Notes: generated by a model from the letters alone, not told the origin. A stretch of DNA of 64,000 nucleotides from Sipunculus nudus (GCA_026874595.1 CM049316.1:39996695-40060694); one strand, 5' to 3'. Shown: positions 22,800 to 34,735, counted from the stretch's first letter. Made by a program: numbers and translations.

Positions 22800-24656
22800 C
22801 TGAAACATGCAAGATAAAAGTTTTATATACGTATGATCATTCTGACACTCATGAAATATTACAACAGAGCCTTTTATTTGTGTACCACTCCACTAGAGAT
22901 TTGATCTCTTACATCTGTCCATATGGAGGCTCTCTCGCTCTGTCAGGATGAGACCCTTCTTCATCAGCCCGCCCGGCTAAAACATGCAGGTTTACACTTG
23001 TGCATTTGAAAATTATATATCCTTCTTAAAAACACCCATGAAAGGTTATTCCAGGAATAAATCATGACTTTAACTATGCACAAGCTCACGAATTATTCTG
23101 GAGCTTTATGGGATTTAAACCTTGGATTTAAAAAAAAATATGATACCATTTGAAGATTGTGAAACACAAGAAACTAATTCGTGAGACAGCCTGCGGGAGC
23201 CGTCTACTGGTGCTGTGAACAGTGCAACCGAGACTGTAGTGATTTTTTTTGTTGCCGACGGACAGACAATACTCCCAGTAACAGGCGAGAGGCATCGCCC
23301 TGACACTAGGTTTTGACGATGCAGAGATTCGCTGGTGAGGGTTTACGCGGTGTCCGACAGCCGGAGAGTGGAAATATACAGATCCATAGATTACATACCC
23401 AGATTCAAGTAGGGGACCCATGTTCAGTGAATTACGCGTGTGTACTGTAGTAAACTCGCTGGTGCGTGGAGTCACATGACCACGGACTAAGAGGACTGTA
23501 GGGAGTCACGAGAAGGACTCACTTTATTATTTGTGATACTTATTGTGGAGTTTATTGTGCATAATCGGTGACATATAAGTTTATTGTTATTATAGTATTT
23601 TGTTAACCTACCCATGTATTTGTGTATATTTGGAGTTTAAGGGTGTGTGAACGCACAAGCTTCAGCCAGTTTGCCCCCCCCCCCCCTAATTTTTTTGTAA
23701 GAATCTGGAGTCCGCCCTCAGCGGGGTGTGGTTATAAGAGAAAACATGCTTTCAAAACCACTATTTTGATAAAGTTATAAATTGACCAAAACATTCTTTT
23801 GAAACTAAAGAAACTATCACAAAATATATATGAGAATTGTTTTACGTGTTCAGTGGAACCCATCAAAGTGGGACTGACCAAAGTGGTCGTAATATGGGGG
23901 TGGTCGTATTTGTGAAATTCCAAGTTACAGGAATCATATATTCGTGACCAGGAAAGGTGGTCGTTATTGCGGGGATGGTCGCAACTGTGGGGTGGTCGCA
24001 AGGCGCGGTTCCACTGTACATATATAAATGGTTTTATTCGGATCTGGTATACTGTCACCTTAATATGTTGTAAAAAGTTATTAAGAACAGGTCAAAGTTT
24101 GACAGCCAGTGTACCCTCTGCACATGAAACTGATGATATTCTACGCACATAAATAAAAAGCATGATTTAAAATGAACATATCTGCAGGATATTTTGCAGT
24201 CGTCAATAAAGTTGATAGTGAATCAGGATTGATAATTCTTTTATAACCGCTCATTTTAATTCTTAAATAGACGAAATGACCAATAAGATCGCCTAAAATG
24301 AAGATTCCGCTACTCTGCTGACCAGGTGACCTAATGTTACCAAGAGAATTATACCTGCAAAAGTATGAAATCCATAATGTATCTTATTAATAAAATTGTG
24401 TTCAATATAGCCAAGTGTAACAAAATAGCCACAATTCAGTCACTTTACATATTTATCTGTAACAGTCTAGCAAATCGTTAAGCCCGCATTTCTTCAATAT
24501 CTGCATGAACATATGCATTTTCATCCCTTGTTTTTGAATAAAACATACTTCAAACAGTTTCCAATTACCAGCTCCTGCGGAAAGAAAAACAAAGAACAAA
24601 CCAGAAGCATGCGTGCTATATCCATGGATGGGTATAATTTGTCTTATATCTCCTAC
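22800..24656. other. Intron between exons 34 and 35
   Basis: Right part belongs to the 1.3 kb duplication. The 23130-23480 stretch is less AT-rich and opens a 115-codon minus frame with no recognisable domain. A poly-C run lies near 23676-23688. Confidence 0.6.
23851..24016. mobile_element. 166-bp MITE-like element
   Basis: Begins CAGTGGAACC and ends GGTTCCACTG, a perfect 10-bp inverted repeat. The interior is rich in GGTGGTCG and GGGGGTGGTCG, which could form G-quadruplexes. No coding frame. Confidence 0.65.
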
Positions 24657-24806
24657 CTCGACAATCCTGGTTATTACAGGTCTCGGTTTCCCTGCTGTTC
24701 CCAGGACAGCGACCGCTCTCAGGACAAGACCTGTCCTTAACACGTGTTCCTTCACCACAGGTTGCTGAGCAACCACTCCACGAGCCCCAACTGCTCCATT
24801 CGACAG
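24657..24806 (-). CDS. TSP1 exon 34 (group D, 1.3 kb duplicate)
   Basis: Sequence-identical to exon 33 over 150 nt, at offset 1301. Distinguished from other D exons by SC for YC after KDR, the AV start and the CRG end. The two copies are either a very young tandem duplication or an assembly artefact; the flanking intron copies differ at scattered bases and indels, which favours a real duplication. Confidence 0.92.
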
Positions 24807-25150
24807 CTAAAATCGATGTATGAACGGTATATATTCTTTATAAAAACAATCATGAAAGGTCATTCAATGAATTAAACATAACTTTGGACTTTTCTTCAAG
24901 TACAAGCGATGGATGATTATGATAGAGGAGCTTTCGGGATGTAAATATGACATTATTATTTGACTCTTTACATGTATTGTTTACAAGTACTTTACTCTCA
25001 TAAAAGTATAAAAGCAGTATTCCAAAAGTGTTGTAGATTGACAAGGAATGCTTGCAGGACGTAGCCGTACGTAGACTAATGATGACAGGACACATATAAT
25101 ATTCAATGATTTAGCGTCACAAAATATATATGAGAATTGTTTTACGTGTT

Positions 25151-25316
25151 CAGTGGAAACCATCAAAGTGGGATTGACCAAAGTGGTCGTAATATGGGGG
25201 TGGTCGTATTTGCGAAATTCCAAATTACATGAATCATATATTCTTGACCAGGAAAGGTGGTCGTAATTGCCGGGATGGTCGCAATTGTGGGGTGGTCGCA
25301 AGGCGCGGTTCCACTG
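25151..25316. mobile_element. 166-bp MITE-like element, duplicated copy
   Basis: Carried along in the 1.3 kb duplication; one base change in the left end (CAGTGGAAAC). Same length as the first copy. Confidence 0.65.
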
Positions 25317-25957
25317 TACATATATAAATGATTGTATTCGGATCGGGTATACTGTCACCCTAATATGTTGTAAAAAGTTATTAAGAACAGGTCAAAGTTT
25401 GACAGCCAGTGTACCCTCTGCACATGAAACTGATGATATTCTACGCACATAAATAACAAGCATGATTTAAAATGAACATATCTGCAGGATATTTTGCAGT
25501 CGTCAATTAAAGTTGATAGTGAATCAGGATTGATAATTCTTTTATAACCGTTCATTTTAATGTCTTAAATAGACGAAATGACCAATAAAATCGCCTAAAA
25601 TGAAGATTCCGCTACTTAGCTGACCAGGTGACCTAATGTTACCAAGAGAATTATACCTGCAAAAGTATGAAATCAATAATGTATCTAATAAATAAAATTG
25701 TGTTCAATATAGCCCGTGTAACAAAATAGCCACAATTCAGTCACTTTACATATATGTCTGTAACAGTCTAGCAAATCGTTAAGCCCGCATTTCTTCAATA
25801 TCTGCATGAACATATGCATTTTCATTCCTTGTTTTTGAATAAAACATACTTCAAACAGTTTCCAATTACCAGCTCCTGCGGAAAGAAAAACAAAAAACAA
25901 ACCAGAAGCATGCGTGCTATATCCATGGACGGGTATAATTTGACTTCTATCTCCTAC

Positions 25958-26107
25958 CTCGACAATCCTGGTTATTACAGGTCTCGGTTTCCCTGCTGTT
26001 CCCAGGACAGCGACCGCTCTCAGGACAAGACCTGTCCTTAACACGTGTTCCTTCACCACAGGTTGCTGAGCAACCACTCCACGAGCCCCAACTGCTCCAT
26101 TCGACAG
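25958..26107 (-). CDS. TSP1 exon 33 (group D, 1.3 kb duplicate)
   Basis: 150 nt, with an extra codon at the start ([13 protein letters not shown]). [36 protein letters not shown], donor GTAGGA, acceptor tttag. All 150 bases match exon 34 as far as I can read, so the two copies encode the same peptide. It is the 5'-most group D exon in the window. Confidence 0.92.
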
Positions 26108-26411
26108 CTAAAATCGATGTGTGAACGGTATATATTCTTTATAAAAACAATCATGAAAAGTCATTCAATGAATTAAACATAACTTTGGACTTTTCTTCAA
26201 GTACAAGCGATGAATGATTATGATAGAGGAGCTTTCGGGATGTAAATATGACATTATTATGTGACCTTTTTACATGTATTGTTTACAAGTAATTTACTCT
26301 TATAAAAGCAGTATTCCAAAAGTGTTGTGGATGGACAAGAAATGCTTGCAGTACGTAGCCGTACGTAGCCTAATGTAGACAGGACACATATAATATTCAA
26401 TGATTTAGCGT

Positions 26412-27459
26412 CACAGAACTACTCCTGCGTAGCTTTTTTGTGACAGTCTAAAAAAACATTTATATTGGTAACAAAAACAATTGTCAAAAGAGTGTCCTTA
26501 AGGTTACGCTCTTTACACAGCGCTTTACCTATAGGGCTACTACCTATATCGTAAGGCGCTGTTTGTTATGACCTCGTATTCTGAATTGCAACACCAGAGG
26601 AGAGCACTGTGTTTTTGTCCAATCAGATGAGACCTGGTGCTGGAAGACAAAGCCAAGCGAGGAATACACGGAGCCAATCATATTCATTTCTTTTTTTAGT
26701 GACAGCTCATCCCCCAGCGTAACCGTCTGAACAGGCCACAAGCTCAGTGACGTGGTTGTTTAGGGCCTTGGGCACAAAGGATGCTCGGCCGGTGAGCTGT
26801 AATTCAAACGAAACGTAACAACAAAAGCTGTGTGCACACCTCGCTGGCTGGTTTCAGTTCTGCAGACAACAGATACATGGCTACGCTAACACAGTCATAA
26901 TGTCATAATCGAATGGGTCGATGATGCGAGAATGCAGAGGGAGCAATTAAAATTCGACCGGAAACTCATCAAGCGGCGCTTGAAGCGCAGCAGTGGGCGG
27001 AGCCAGGATGCCTGTCGAGTGTTTGTTTATTGGCATCTGATTGGCTGCTAAATATGTCATAAACGGTCAAAGCTGGCAGCGTGAAAATCAGTTGCTTCTT
27101 TAGAAGCGCAAGATTTCCGCTGCCTCGGGAGCGTACCTTAAGGTGGAAAATACAAGAACCGCTGTCTCCCCCCCCCCCCCCCCCACCCAATTTAAAACGT
27201 TTCTCGACCGCCAGAACCATTTTCACCCACTCGGTCTGCGTTAACCGTTGGATTCCGGGATAAAATGACGCAAGCCAAGCGTCGTTATTTGAAGACAGCC
27301 TGTTAGATTCACTCCTAAAAATAGTTCGGCCATCGCATTCCCGCTGCCATGGTTGGCGTTTGAAGCTTTTTTAGCGTATATATGCATTCATCCCCACCGG
27401 TGTTTAAGCGTAACACATAAATGAGCGCATGAATGAACATTCGGGGCAATAAATATTAC
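26412..27459. other. CpG-rich intron segment, no exon
   Basis: Between about 26520 and 27420 the sequence has visibly more CpG and G+C than neighbouring introns, with CCAATCA words at 26618 and 26675 and a poly-C run at 27170-27184. No TSP1 or other domain. It could be an inserted element, a regulatory island or an internal promoter; nothing decides between these. Confidence 0.45.
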
Positions 27460-27609
27460 CACTGCCATCGCATTCAGTCTCAAAGCAGTAATCTAGTCCT
27501 ACAGAGCTTCCGGGACAGTTGCTGGTCAGACACTCTCGGTTTCTATACTTTGTTCCGTCTCCGCATGTCGCTGAACATGGCCCCCATGAACTCCAGGTTT
27601 TCCAGACAC
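27460..27609 (-). CDS. TSP1 exon 32 (singleton)
   Basis: 150 nt. It reads [53 protein letters not shown], donor GTAATA. PGSSxGxD resembles exon 54 (PGSSRGTD), at the opposite end of the D/E region. Acceptor tgcag. It sits at the boundary between the A/B/C part and the D array. Confidence 0.88.
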
Positions 27610-27680
27610 CTGCAAATTTTATATAATATAAACTTATTTATTTTAACATGGATTGTACAAATAGTTATTATAATTAATCA

Positions 27681-27870
27681 AGGCACGCACTCTCCATGGC
27701 TCAGATGACGACGTTCGGTAGTCTGTTAGGAAAGAGGAAACCGGAGAACCCGGAAAAAACCACCGGCCTTTGATGGGCAACTACAACCCACTTTCATAGC
27801 CACTGCGGATATCGAACCCAGGTCACCAGCGGAGAGAGCCAAGCGTTTTACCCCTTGACTGTCCAGGCCC
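27681..27870 (-). mobile_element. tRNA-derived SINE fragment
   Basis: Read on the minus strand it has a B-box-like GGGTTCGATATCC preceded by GCTGGTGACCT, then GTGGGTTGTAGTTGCCCATC and TTCTCCGGTTTCCTC segments, a layout typical of animal SINEs. Different family from the copies at 12510 and 30945. Confidence 0.65.
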
Positions 27871-28156
27871 CTCTGTTATATATCATTTATGAACAATAAC
27901 AATTCTGTATTTATTTAATTTTTGAAGCCAAATTAAACATTATTTTATGTTCAATTTTATTTATCTTTTATCAAAAAAGAACGGACAATTTTTTAACGAT
28001 ATATTCATTTAATGTAATGATATTCACAATAATCAGTCTTTTCTTTTACTGCTTTCCTAAAAATACATTACCTTTATTCTTGCATCTGTCTCACTCTAAT
28101 AATATATGTATGTGTGTGTGTCATTGTGTGCATATGTAACAGTGTGTTTCATATAC

Positions 28157-28309
28157 CTGGACAGACAGCTTCCTCGCATCCCTGTGACTCCTGATTATCA
28201 CCAGGGCAACGGCCTGAGGCACATTGCCTAAGGCGCCTCCTGGTGCCAGATCCACAAGTTACAGAGCAGTAAGCCCAATTAGACCACTCTGTCCAGGTGT
28301 CAGTTGGCT
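28157..28309 (-). CDS. TSP1 exon 31 (group B)
   Basis: 153 nt. It reads EPTDTWTEWSNWAYC, CSVTCGSGTRRRLRQC, CASGRCPGDNQESQGC, EEAVCPG, donor GTATAT. Shares the EPT start and CASGxCPG with exons 20 and 25 but lacks their QPG linker. Acceptor tatag, used in preference to an AG two bases later because only it keeps phase 1. Confidence 0.9.
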
Positions 28310-29926
28310 CTATAAAGAAAGATGTAACATTAATCATTTGCTTATCCTCATTCAATGGAAAGCTAAAAAAATTATCCATACCGCAATTAAGTGACAAGAA
28401 CAGACTGTTGTTGCGGGAGCTTATGTTACAGATTCTTGTTACAGAGACTTGTTTTACAGTAGGGAAGTTTAATCCACTGTTTATAAGTGTGAAATCAATT
28501 TGTGTCAAGGTCAGAATAACTATTGATTAACATATCGCTTATTTGTAAATATAATGCAAATTTCGGGGGGGGGGGGGGGGCTTTAATTCAAAGTGGGTTC
28601 AAAATTTTAGTTAAAATTATGTGACCAAAATACCACACTTTGTTGTTTGAAAGTTTTAATAATACCAAAACATTATATATAATTAAATAAATATTCGCCA
28701 ATACATATGTATCCGCAGAGAGAACACAGAAACAGATTTTACTTATCATTTACTTGATGAGTGTAATATTAAATTTAAATGACTTTTAGACTGATTTTAA
28801 CCATTTACTATTCAGACCTATGTTAGATTTCAAACTCTGATACGCTTTACATTAACATTACATGGAATATATTGCTCAGCTTTTGTTTACCTTTCAAATA
28901 TATACAACTGTAAATGTTTTGCTGTATGTAAATCCCCCCCGCACCCCCCCCCCCCCCCACCCCCACATACACACACGCACACTTATTCAACCAGAGGGAA
29001 CATACCATAATGTTCCAAACATTTTGTTGGTAACTTAATAAAAAAAGTCATTTTTTTCATAAAAATAAGCTGCAATTTCAATATGAAACTAAAACAATCA
29101 TTAAAATGTGTTGCAGTTTTGCAGATTTTCTTGATTATTTAATGAATTGCAGATTTTCTTAAATGCCTAAAATATCAAAATGACCGATAATGTGACGTAT
29201 TGCCCGTATGCCCGACATTGTTTAACCCAGTGATTAAAGTAAATTACATTAGATCATTTATGCAGGATTTAAAGGTTAAAATCGTAACTTAAATTGTATT
29301 TCGAATGTACATGTTGCGTTCACCAATCCCCTATGAGGCAAGGGGTTTTTACTTGTATTTGGTTTCTGAAGCCTAAATACTAAGATATGGTTCTCAGGCA
29401 CCGCCCTCGGCAATTTACCCCTCCCTCCCCGCATCAAAAATTTTTATTTTGAGTATGACCTTCCATGAAGATAAAATTATACAATTTTGATAAGGTTTCC
29501 TTAGTTATTTAGTTTTTTACCTTTTTTACAGTGACATTTTTTAAAGAATAATTCCCGTATCTGCTCTGCCTATAGGCACTTTGAGACCTGAAATTACATT
29601 GAACAACACCATCGACTCCCCCCCCCCCCCCCCACCCCTTCCACACCAATTCGACAACCTGGTCCTTGATCCATTACAAATAACTTATTTTGTATAGAGA
29701 AAATGTGTGCTTGTGTGGGGGTTTGGAAAATATGATATATCAACGCTGTATGTGTGTGTGTGTGGGGGGGGGGGGACGAGTCTTCATTCTTACCCAACAG
29801 AACAATGTAAATTTTGACCCAAGATATGACTTCTGGATTATTCCTTAGACAGTGTTTAACCCTGAAACCCTTATTCAATAGACAGTGCCACCAACAGGCC
29901 ATGGACGTGGATCTATCTGCACTTAC
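28310..29926. other. Intron between exons 30 and 31
   Basis: AT-rich with several homopolymer runs: poly-G at 28564-28580 and 29763-29775, poly-C at 28940-28957 and 29619-29632. A minus frame of 146 codons that overlaps exon 30 is in the wrong frame for it. No other gene. Confidence 0.6.
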
Positions 29927-30085
29927 CGCCTGGACAGAAGCCCGCCTCACAGAGTTGTGAGTCCATGCCATATCCGACGCAGTCATCGTATGAACCCTTA
30001 CACTGACGTCTCCGGCTTTTTTCTCCAATACCACACGTCACAGAGCAACTTCCCCAGGATCCCCAGTCAGACCAACCGACATTTT
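29927..30085 (-). CDS. TSP1 exon 30 (group C-like)
   Basis: 159 nt. It reads ENVGWSDWGSWGSC, CSVTCGIGEKSRRRQC, a longer C3-C4 loop (KGSYDD), GMDSQLCEAGFCPGG, donor GTAAGT. The CSVTCGIG motif and the D-S-x-x-C5 pattern tie it to exons 19 and 24. Acceptor gacag. Confidence 0.9.
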
Positions 30086-31876
30086 CTGTCGAGTCAAGCA
30101 AAAAATTGAAGGATATAATTTCAAACAACCAAAGTTATATATAATTATTAACAAAACTATCTCAACTAATTGCAAAAGGTGAAATCATTACAATTAAACA
30201 ATTATTACATTAAACTATTGTAATAACGTCACTGGACATTGCAAACAGGTTCGGTTAATCACACAAATGTTTCTTTGTTATAAAAAGATTCCAATGGCTG
30301 ATCAAAGGGTTTTTGAATCACTGGTGCTGTCGCTGCCTTCTCAGCTGATATTTACAAATATTAACATTACCAAAATTTTAGCCGCGATGATTTTAATATG
30401 AACAGATGCTTAACTGGATACTGCTTTCTTCCCTACTTAGATATGTGTATTCCACATCTTTTGACTCTACAGAACTACCAAACCTAACATAATTAGTTAA
30501 TAATGCCCATGCACGTAAAATAGGTCAGTAGGTGTGCAAAATGTATTTTTGATCCTTCAAGAAAGAGTTGAAGCCATATTTGTGTGGTCACCATGTTCGC
30601 TAAGGAAATATGCAAGCAAAGTTATATCGGACGACCATTGGTCTGGACAGTGATTATTCATGCTAATGTATAATCCTTTTCAATGTCAATATATGATCAA
30701 TGTGTTGATCTTAAAATAAATCCTAAGTATACGTTTTGTCTTTAATGGCAGAAGTACCAGCTTGAGGAATCCAACAGAATATAGATGATGATCTCATTTA
30801 TAACGTTTAGGCACTCTTAGGAAGATACTGTGTGGAAAAGAATACAGACAAACGTTGACAAAATCCTGCCCTTAAATGTAGTTTCACATTCCAATCCTCA
30901 TAGCCTATCTTTCTGTGAACTTTAAAAAAACAATATGAGAGATGCCGGCTTCTGCAGTCTAAGGGTAAAGCATAGAGCTAATAGCCGGGAGTTTGTGAAT
31001 TCCGGTCGTAGCCGAGATTTTTCACGTTTGGCTCCCACCCAGGGTGAGCATTCTGCAGGCTGAATGAGATTGACCCACGGCCGTATTTTACTTGCAAATG
31101 GTACGCCTCACGGGAATTCCTCGGTGGTATGACCCAACAATGTAACCGATTATAAACCGAGGGTCTGCAGGTACAGTAGACAACGGGCCTGGTTAACACT
31201 GGGTTATACAAAGAGAGAAAGCGCCTGATACTGCCCTGTCACACACTCCGAAACCAAAATTGAATTCTACTTATGTACATATTTAGTTCAGCTAGCATTT
31301 TTTATGGAACCGGTTACTTCTAAGAATTGAAAAAATGGAAATATGAGACATTTGAAGATAGTGGTAGGACGCATAAACAGAACAACATACAAAGAAGGCA
31401 CACTTGCTTGATCCATATTAAAATTGTCCAAAATTATAATCGATCTGCTCCGATGTAATGCGACTTTTCGATGTCTGCGGCTCGTCCTTTCACAACGTTT
31501 CTTTGAAATCATGAAGATTTTGAATAACTGTGTGGACAAAGATCTGTGTGGTTTGATCAACATCAAGATCAGTCCAAAAATTTAACGAGTCTACCTTGTT
31601 AATTTTTTTCTCTTTTTCTCATAGAAATTCTATGCCCGAACTTCCGTTGAAATGTATCATGAATTTTGAGATTTTGATTTGACAAACAAAAAGACATACA
31701 AATGAACTAACAGAGAAAGAGTTTTGAACCCACGACTTCTGTCAAAGTTTGGCGTCGGTAAATCTTCAAATCCAGTTTGTATCTACCCTACCGACACAAA
31801 CAGAGTGTTCCAGGAAAGACAGACAGAGAGATCGACAGACTGACAGACACACAGGATCATGTTTGTCTCGTCCTAC
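30086..31876. other. Intron between exons 29 and 30
   Basis: Contains a SINE; otherwise no recognisable exon or element. A 92-codon minus frame at 31288-31566 shows no known domain. Confidence 0.55.
30945..31304 (+). mobile_element. tRNA-derived SINE, second copy
   Basis: Same family as 12510-12872: CCGGCTTCTG start, degenerate A and B boxes (GTGAATTCCGGTC in place of the intact B box), and the conserved CCTCGGTGGTATGACCCA and GATACTGCCCTGTCAC body. More decayed in the tRNA part, so older or inactive. Confidence 0.8.
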
Positions 31877-32056
31877 CGGGATCAATGCATGCCTCCAGTA
31901 TGCAGCCTAGGAACATATTATCGATTCCCTTGCATCCTCCTCCTCCTCGACACTGTCTGGACCGATATCGGTCACCAGATCCGCATGTAACTGAACAGGC
32001 ACTCCATGTTGACCAGTCTGACCATTCTGGTGCATATATACGATGGTGCTCATGTT
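31877..32056 (-). CDS. TSP1 exon 29 (long N-terminal linker)
   Basis: 180 nt, the longest exon. Acceptor is taken at ttctacag, which adds a His-rich linker (HEHHRIYAP) before EWSDWSTWSAC. Then CSVTCGSGDRYRSRQC, a Gly-rich CRGGGGC, DNMFLGC and ILEACIDPG, donor GTAGGA. An alternative inner acceptor (ccag before AATGG) would also keep phase and drop the linker. Six Cys. No close paralog in the window. Confidence 0.84.
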
Positions 32057-34363
32057 CTGTAGAACAATATACCATATCAGCAGACACCCAAAATGCACGG
32101 GGACACAGGTCAAGCAAGCGACAAGAAGGCCTGATGGCCGGCGTTAGCTTAGTTGCTCCGTACTTCCAGCGTTTCTGTTGTCACACGAAGCAGTACAGAC
32201 ATGAACGAGATACGTTACATGACAACACTTAGCTCCACAATTCGTTATATATCACGCAGAAGGACGAAATAATTCACAAGCATATTACAACATTTCACTG
32301 ACGTAAATGACAGTTCAACATTTCTGCACAGTCAAACATGTTGAAACATTCCACTTTGACCAGGTAATAGCTACACACCTAATGCGTACAAACACAAAGA
32401 ACAGTGCAGTTTTGTTGACAGCACGTTTTATAATTCTATGCAGAAAACCGAACGCCATCACCGGAACCATGAAGAGTGCCGCGATTAGTTATAAAAACTA
32501 TTTGTACAATCCATGTAAAATACATATAAGTATATATAAACATTTCATTCGCATGACTTGTGCTACTGCTATTCTCAAATCGTGTTAAGTGTAAGCAAAT
32601 TATGTTAACTCGAATGAACTTAACATTGCATCACAGTATTCCTCTTGTATCAAACTGATCACTTGTTAACCAGTGGCTTAATAGTGTATCTAACACCTCG
32701 ACGAATGTTAAATAAAACCGTGAAAATCCCACTTATTAAAGTGTCGGTAAGAGGGGTAGATTGTAGCCAAGTCATAAATGAGTTTAAGTTATTCGATTCG
32801 AACTCATTTCTGACATATCGATTGAATCTCAGAAATTCGTTGTATAATCTGAACGACATGTCATGACATCCGGATTTTTCTTTGCCATGTAAAATATGAA
32901 AGGCCTAAAAATAACATCAATTGTTCTGAGGTAATCACCATGTTCATTCAATTGATAATTCTTACAAATACGCCATCATTCATGGGTCAATGTTTTGAAA
33001 TAAATAAAGAGTACACATATGAAATAAACTGTCCACCAAACAACTACACACGTTGATGGACTTTCCGAGGTACACAACCCGAAAACTCTATTACCGACGA
33101 AATATCGACAACAGATAACAGACATCAAAAGCGACACGAGGAAACGGTAGAAAACAGGACATAAAGCAAAGGCAACAAGGTCAAGGTCATATATGAATGA
33201 GACAGCTTTTTATTCTTAAAGGTTTCTTTCTAAATGTCTCTCAATAATTGATATACAACTAGTTTTAAAGATTTGCAGTAAAAAACGATTGGAATAACTT
33301 AATTTCTACCTGTGTTTTGGTGTACCTCTCATACTATTTGATGTGTCCATCTATTTTGTAATTCTGTTTTTTACGTATCAAATACAGATGTAACACTGCT
33401 TATAACAATACATATTTAGCGTGTTGAGTAAGTCATTTCATAACATTAGTCTACCAGGCTGATGACCCATTCAAATCCTCATGGTGTAGTGCAACACCTT
33501 AGGTGTTCTAGTTAAGGGCAATTTAATTTATTTTAAACAGTATGTTACATGCAGTGTAACATTCAAAGGCTGTATTTGCTAAGCAACAAATTAGAACTGT
33601 TTATAGACACGTCATTCCGCATATTTGTTTATTTTACCACTACCGGTCTACTTGTGGTAGGTGTCTGGTCACAGTAAAAATATAATGTATTACCAATGAA
33701 AGTGCACAGAGAACTTGCAATGTTTATGTAACAGGGAAAAGGGTGCGGAGCATTGCTTATTTTGATAATTTTATTTTGGTTAAAAGTAGAGTTTTGCCAA
33801 TATTTACGCGCAAAATACAGACAAACTTTAAAACAGAGAAAAGTCCCTGAGAAGTATTTATGTTCCTTTTACAGTGAACAATATTTAGAGAATTTCGACT
33901 GTTCATATGACAGCAATGAGTTTTTTAACAACTAAGATTGTTCCTGTAACTGTGAAATGTGTCTATAGAACAATAAATGTTCATGAAACAATTAAATATG
34001 TCTTTGTTGAACTACGAATGTTCATGTAACAGTGATATATTTCTAGAGAACTACAAATATTCATGCAACATTAAAATATGTCTTGAGAACATCAAATGTT
34101 CATGTAACCGTGACCTTTGTCCAGAATACTACGAATGTTATTGTATCATGAGATCTAAAAAATTATATGTTCCAGTATATGAAATTTAAACTTTCCAGTA
34201 ACAAACTGTATGAAGAATGTAGAGTCTTCATTTATCTAATGAATATTCATGCATTTTTGTTCATCTTATAAATATTCATGAATCTGCGTTAAAAAAAATG
34301 TCATGCTTCAATCTTGATATTCATAAAAAAAGATTGGGTGTGTTTTTGAGAAAAAAGTCTTAC
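32057..34363. other. Intron between exons 28 and 29
   Basis: Nothing recognisable up to about 33800, then a 39-bp degenerate tandem repeat. Open frames here lack known motifs. Confidence 0.55.
33860..34175 (+). repeat. Degenerate 39-bp tandem repeat, about eight units
   Basis: Anchor GTTCATGTAAC or variants at 33862, 33901, 33940, 33979, 34020, 34059, 34098 and 34137. As 39 is divisible by 3, the plus strand stays partly open and reads a 13-residue repeat around CSCN. Stops occur between units, so it is a minisatellite rather than a gene. Confidence 0.8.
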
Positions 34364-34510
34364 CTCCACCGCCACAAGCTTGTTCTTCGCATTTTATGCG
34401 TTCCTGGGAGTTCCCGCCACAATCTCCGCCGTCACATGACCTTGACCTTGACTTTACGCCGGATCCACAGGTTACTGAACATGAGCTCCATGTTGACCAC
34501 GTAGCCCAAT
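34364..34510 (-). CDS. TSP1 exon 28 (group A)
   Basis: 147 nt. It reads DWATWSTWSSC, CSVTCGSGVKSRSRSC, CDGGDC, GGNSQERIKC, EEQACGGGG, donor GTAAGA. The CGGxC loop and ERI-C segment are nearest to exons 18 and 23, which supports it as position 1 of a third, diverged block copy. Its start lacks the LGE residues, so the domain begins right at the split codon. Confidence 0.9.
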
Positions 34511-34592
34511 CTGCGATAATAAACGACTAGTTTGCTAGCATATCTGATACTAAATGTGATCTTATGTCAACTAAACCTGAACATGCTTAATA

Positions 34593-34596
<4 letters not shown>

Positions 34597-34644
<48 letters not shown>

Positions 34645-34694
34645 ACGAAAATAATTAGTCAACACGATGCTTACAATCGTTTGATTCCTTACAC

Positions 34695-34733
<39 letters not shown>
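34597..34733. repeat. Two TA microsatellites
   Basis: TA tracts at 34597-34640 and 34697-34732, separated by about 56 bp of unique sequence. Confidence 0.95.

Positions 34734-34735
<2 letters not shown>

Larger units (their letters stand above)
23818..25117. repeat. 1.3 kb tandem duplication, copy 1
   Basis: Aligns with 25118-26411 at an offset of 1300 to about 1301, from the shared 'cacaaaatatatatgag' start to 'attcaatgatttagcgt' at the end. Contains exon 34, a palindromic-ended short element and flanking intron. Differences are single bases and small indels (for example about 8 bp near 25009). Confidence 0.93.
25118..26411. repeat. 1.3 kb tandem duplication, copy 2
   Basis: Second copy directly abutting the first, containing exon 33. 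Both copies are flanked by CAC, so the junction is clean head-to-tail. Exon bases are identical, while intron bases are near-identical. Confidence 0.93.

Noticed and set aside
23128-23475. 115-codon minus-strand frame as a gene
   Set aside because: No domain or splice-consistent phase-1 exon structure; overlapping frames are equally open.
29594-30034. 146-codon minus-strand frame
   Set aside because: Overlaps exon 30 in the wrong frame and runs through poly-C and poly-G tracts; the TSP1 frame is clearly the coding one.
31777-32232. 151-codon plus-strand open frame
   Set aside because: Antisense of TSP1 exon 29 extended by chance; contains no domain, while the minus strand shows six Cys and splice sites.
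33977-34189. Cys-rich 13-residue-repeat protein on the plus strand
   Set aside because: The 39-bp minisatellite contains stops between units and has no flanking gene structure.
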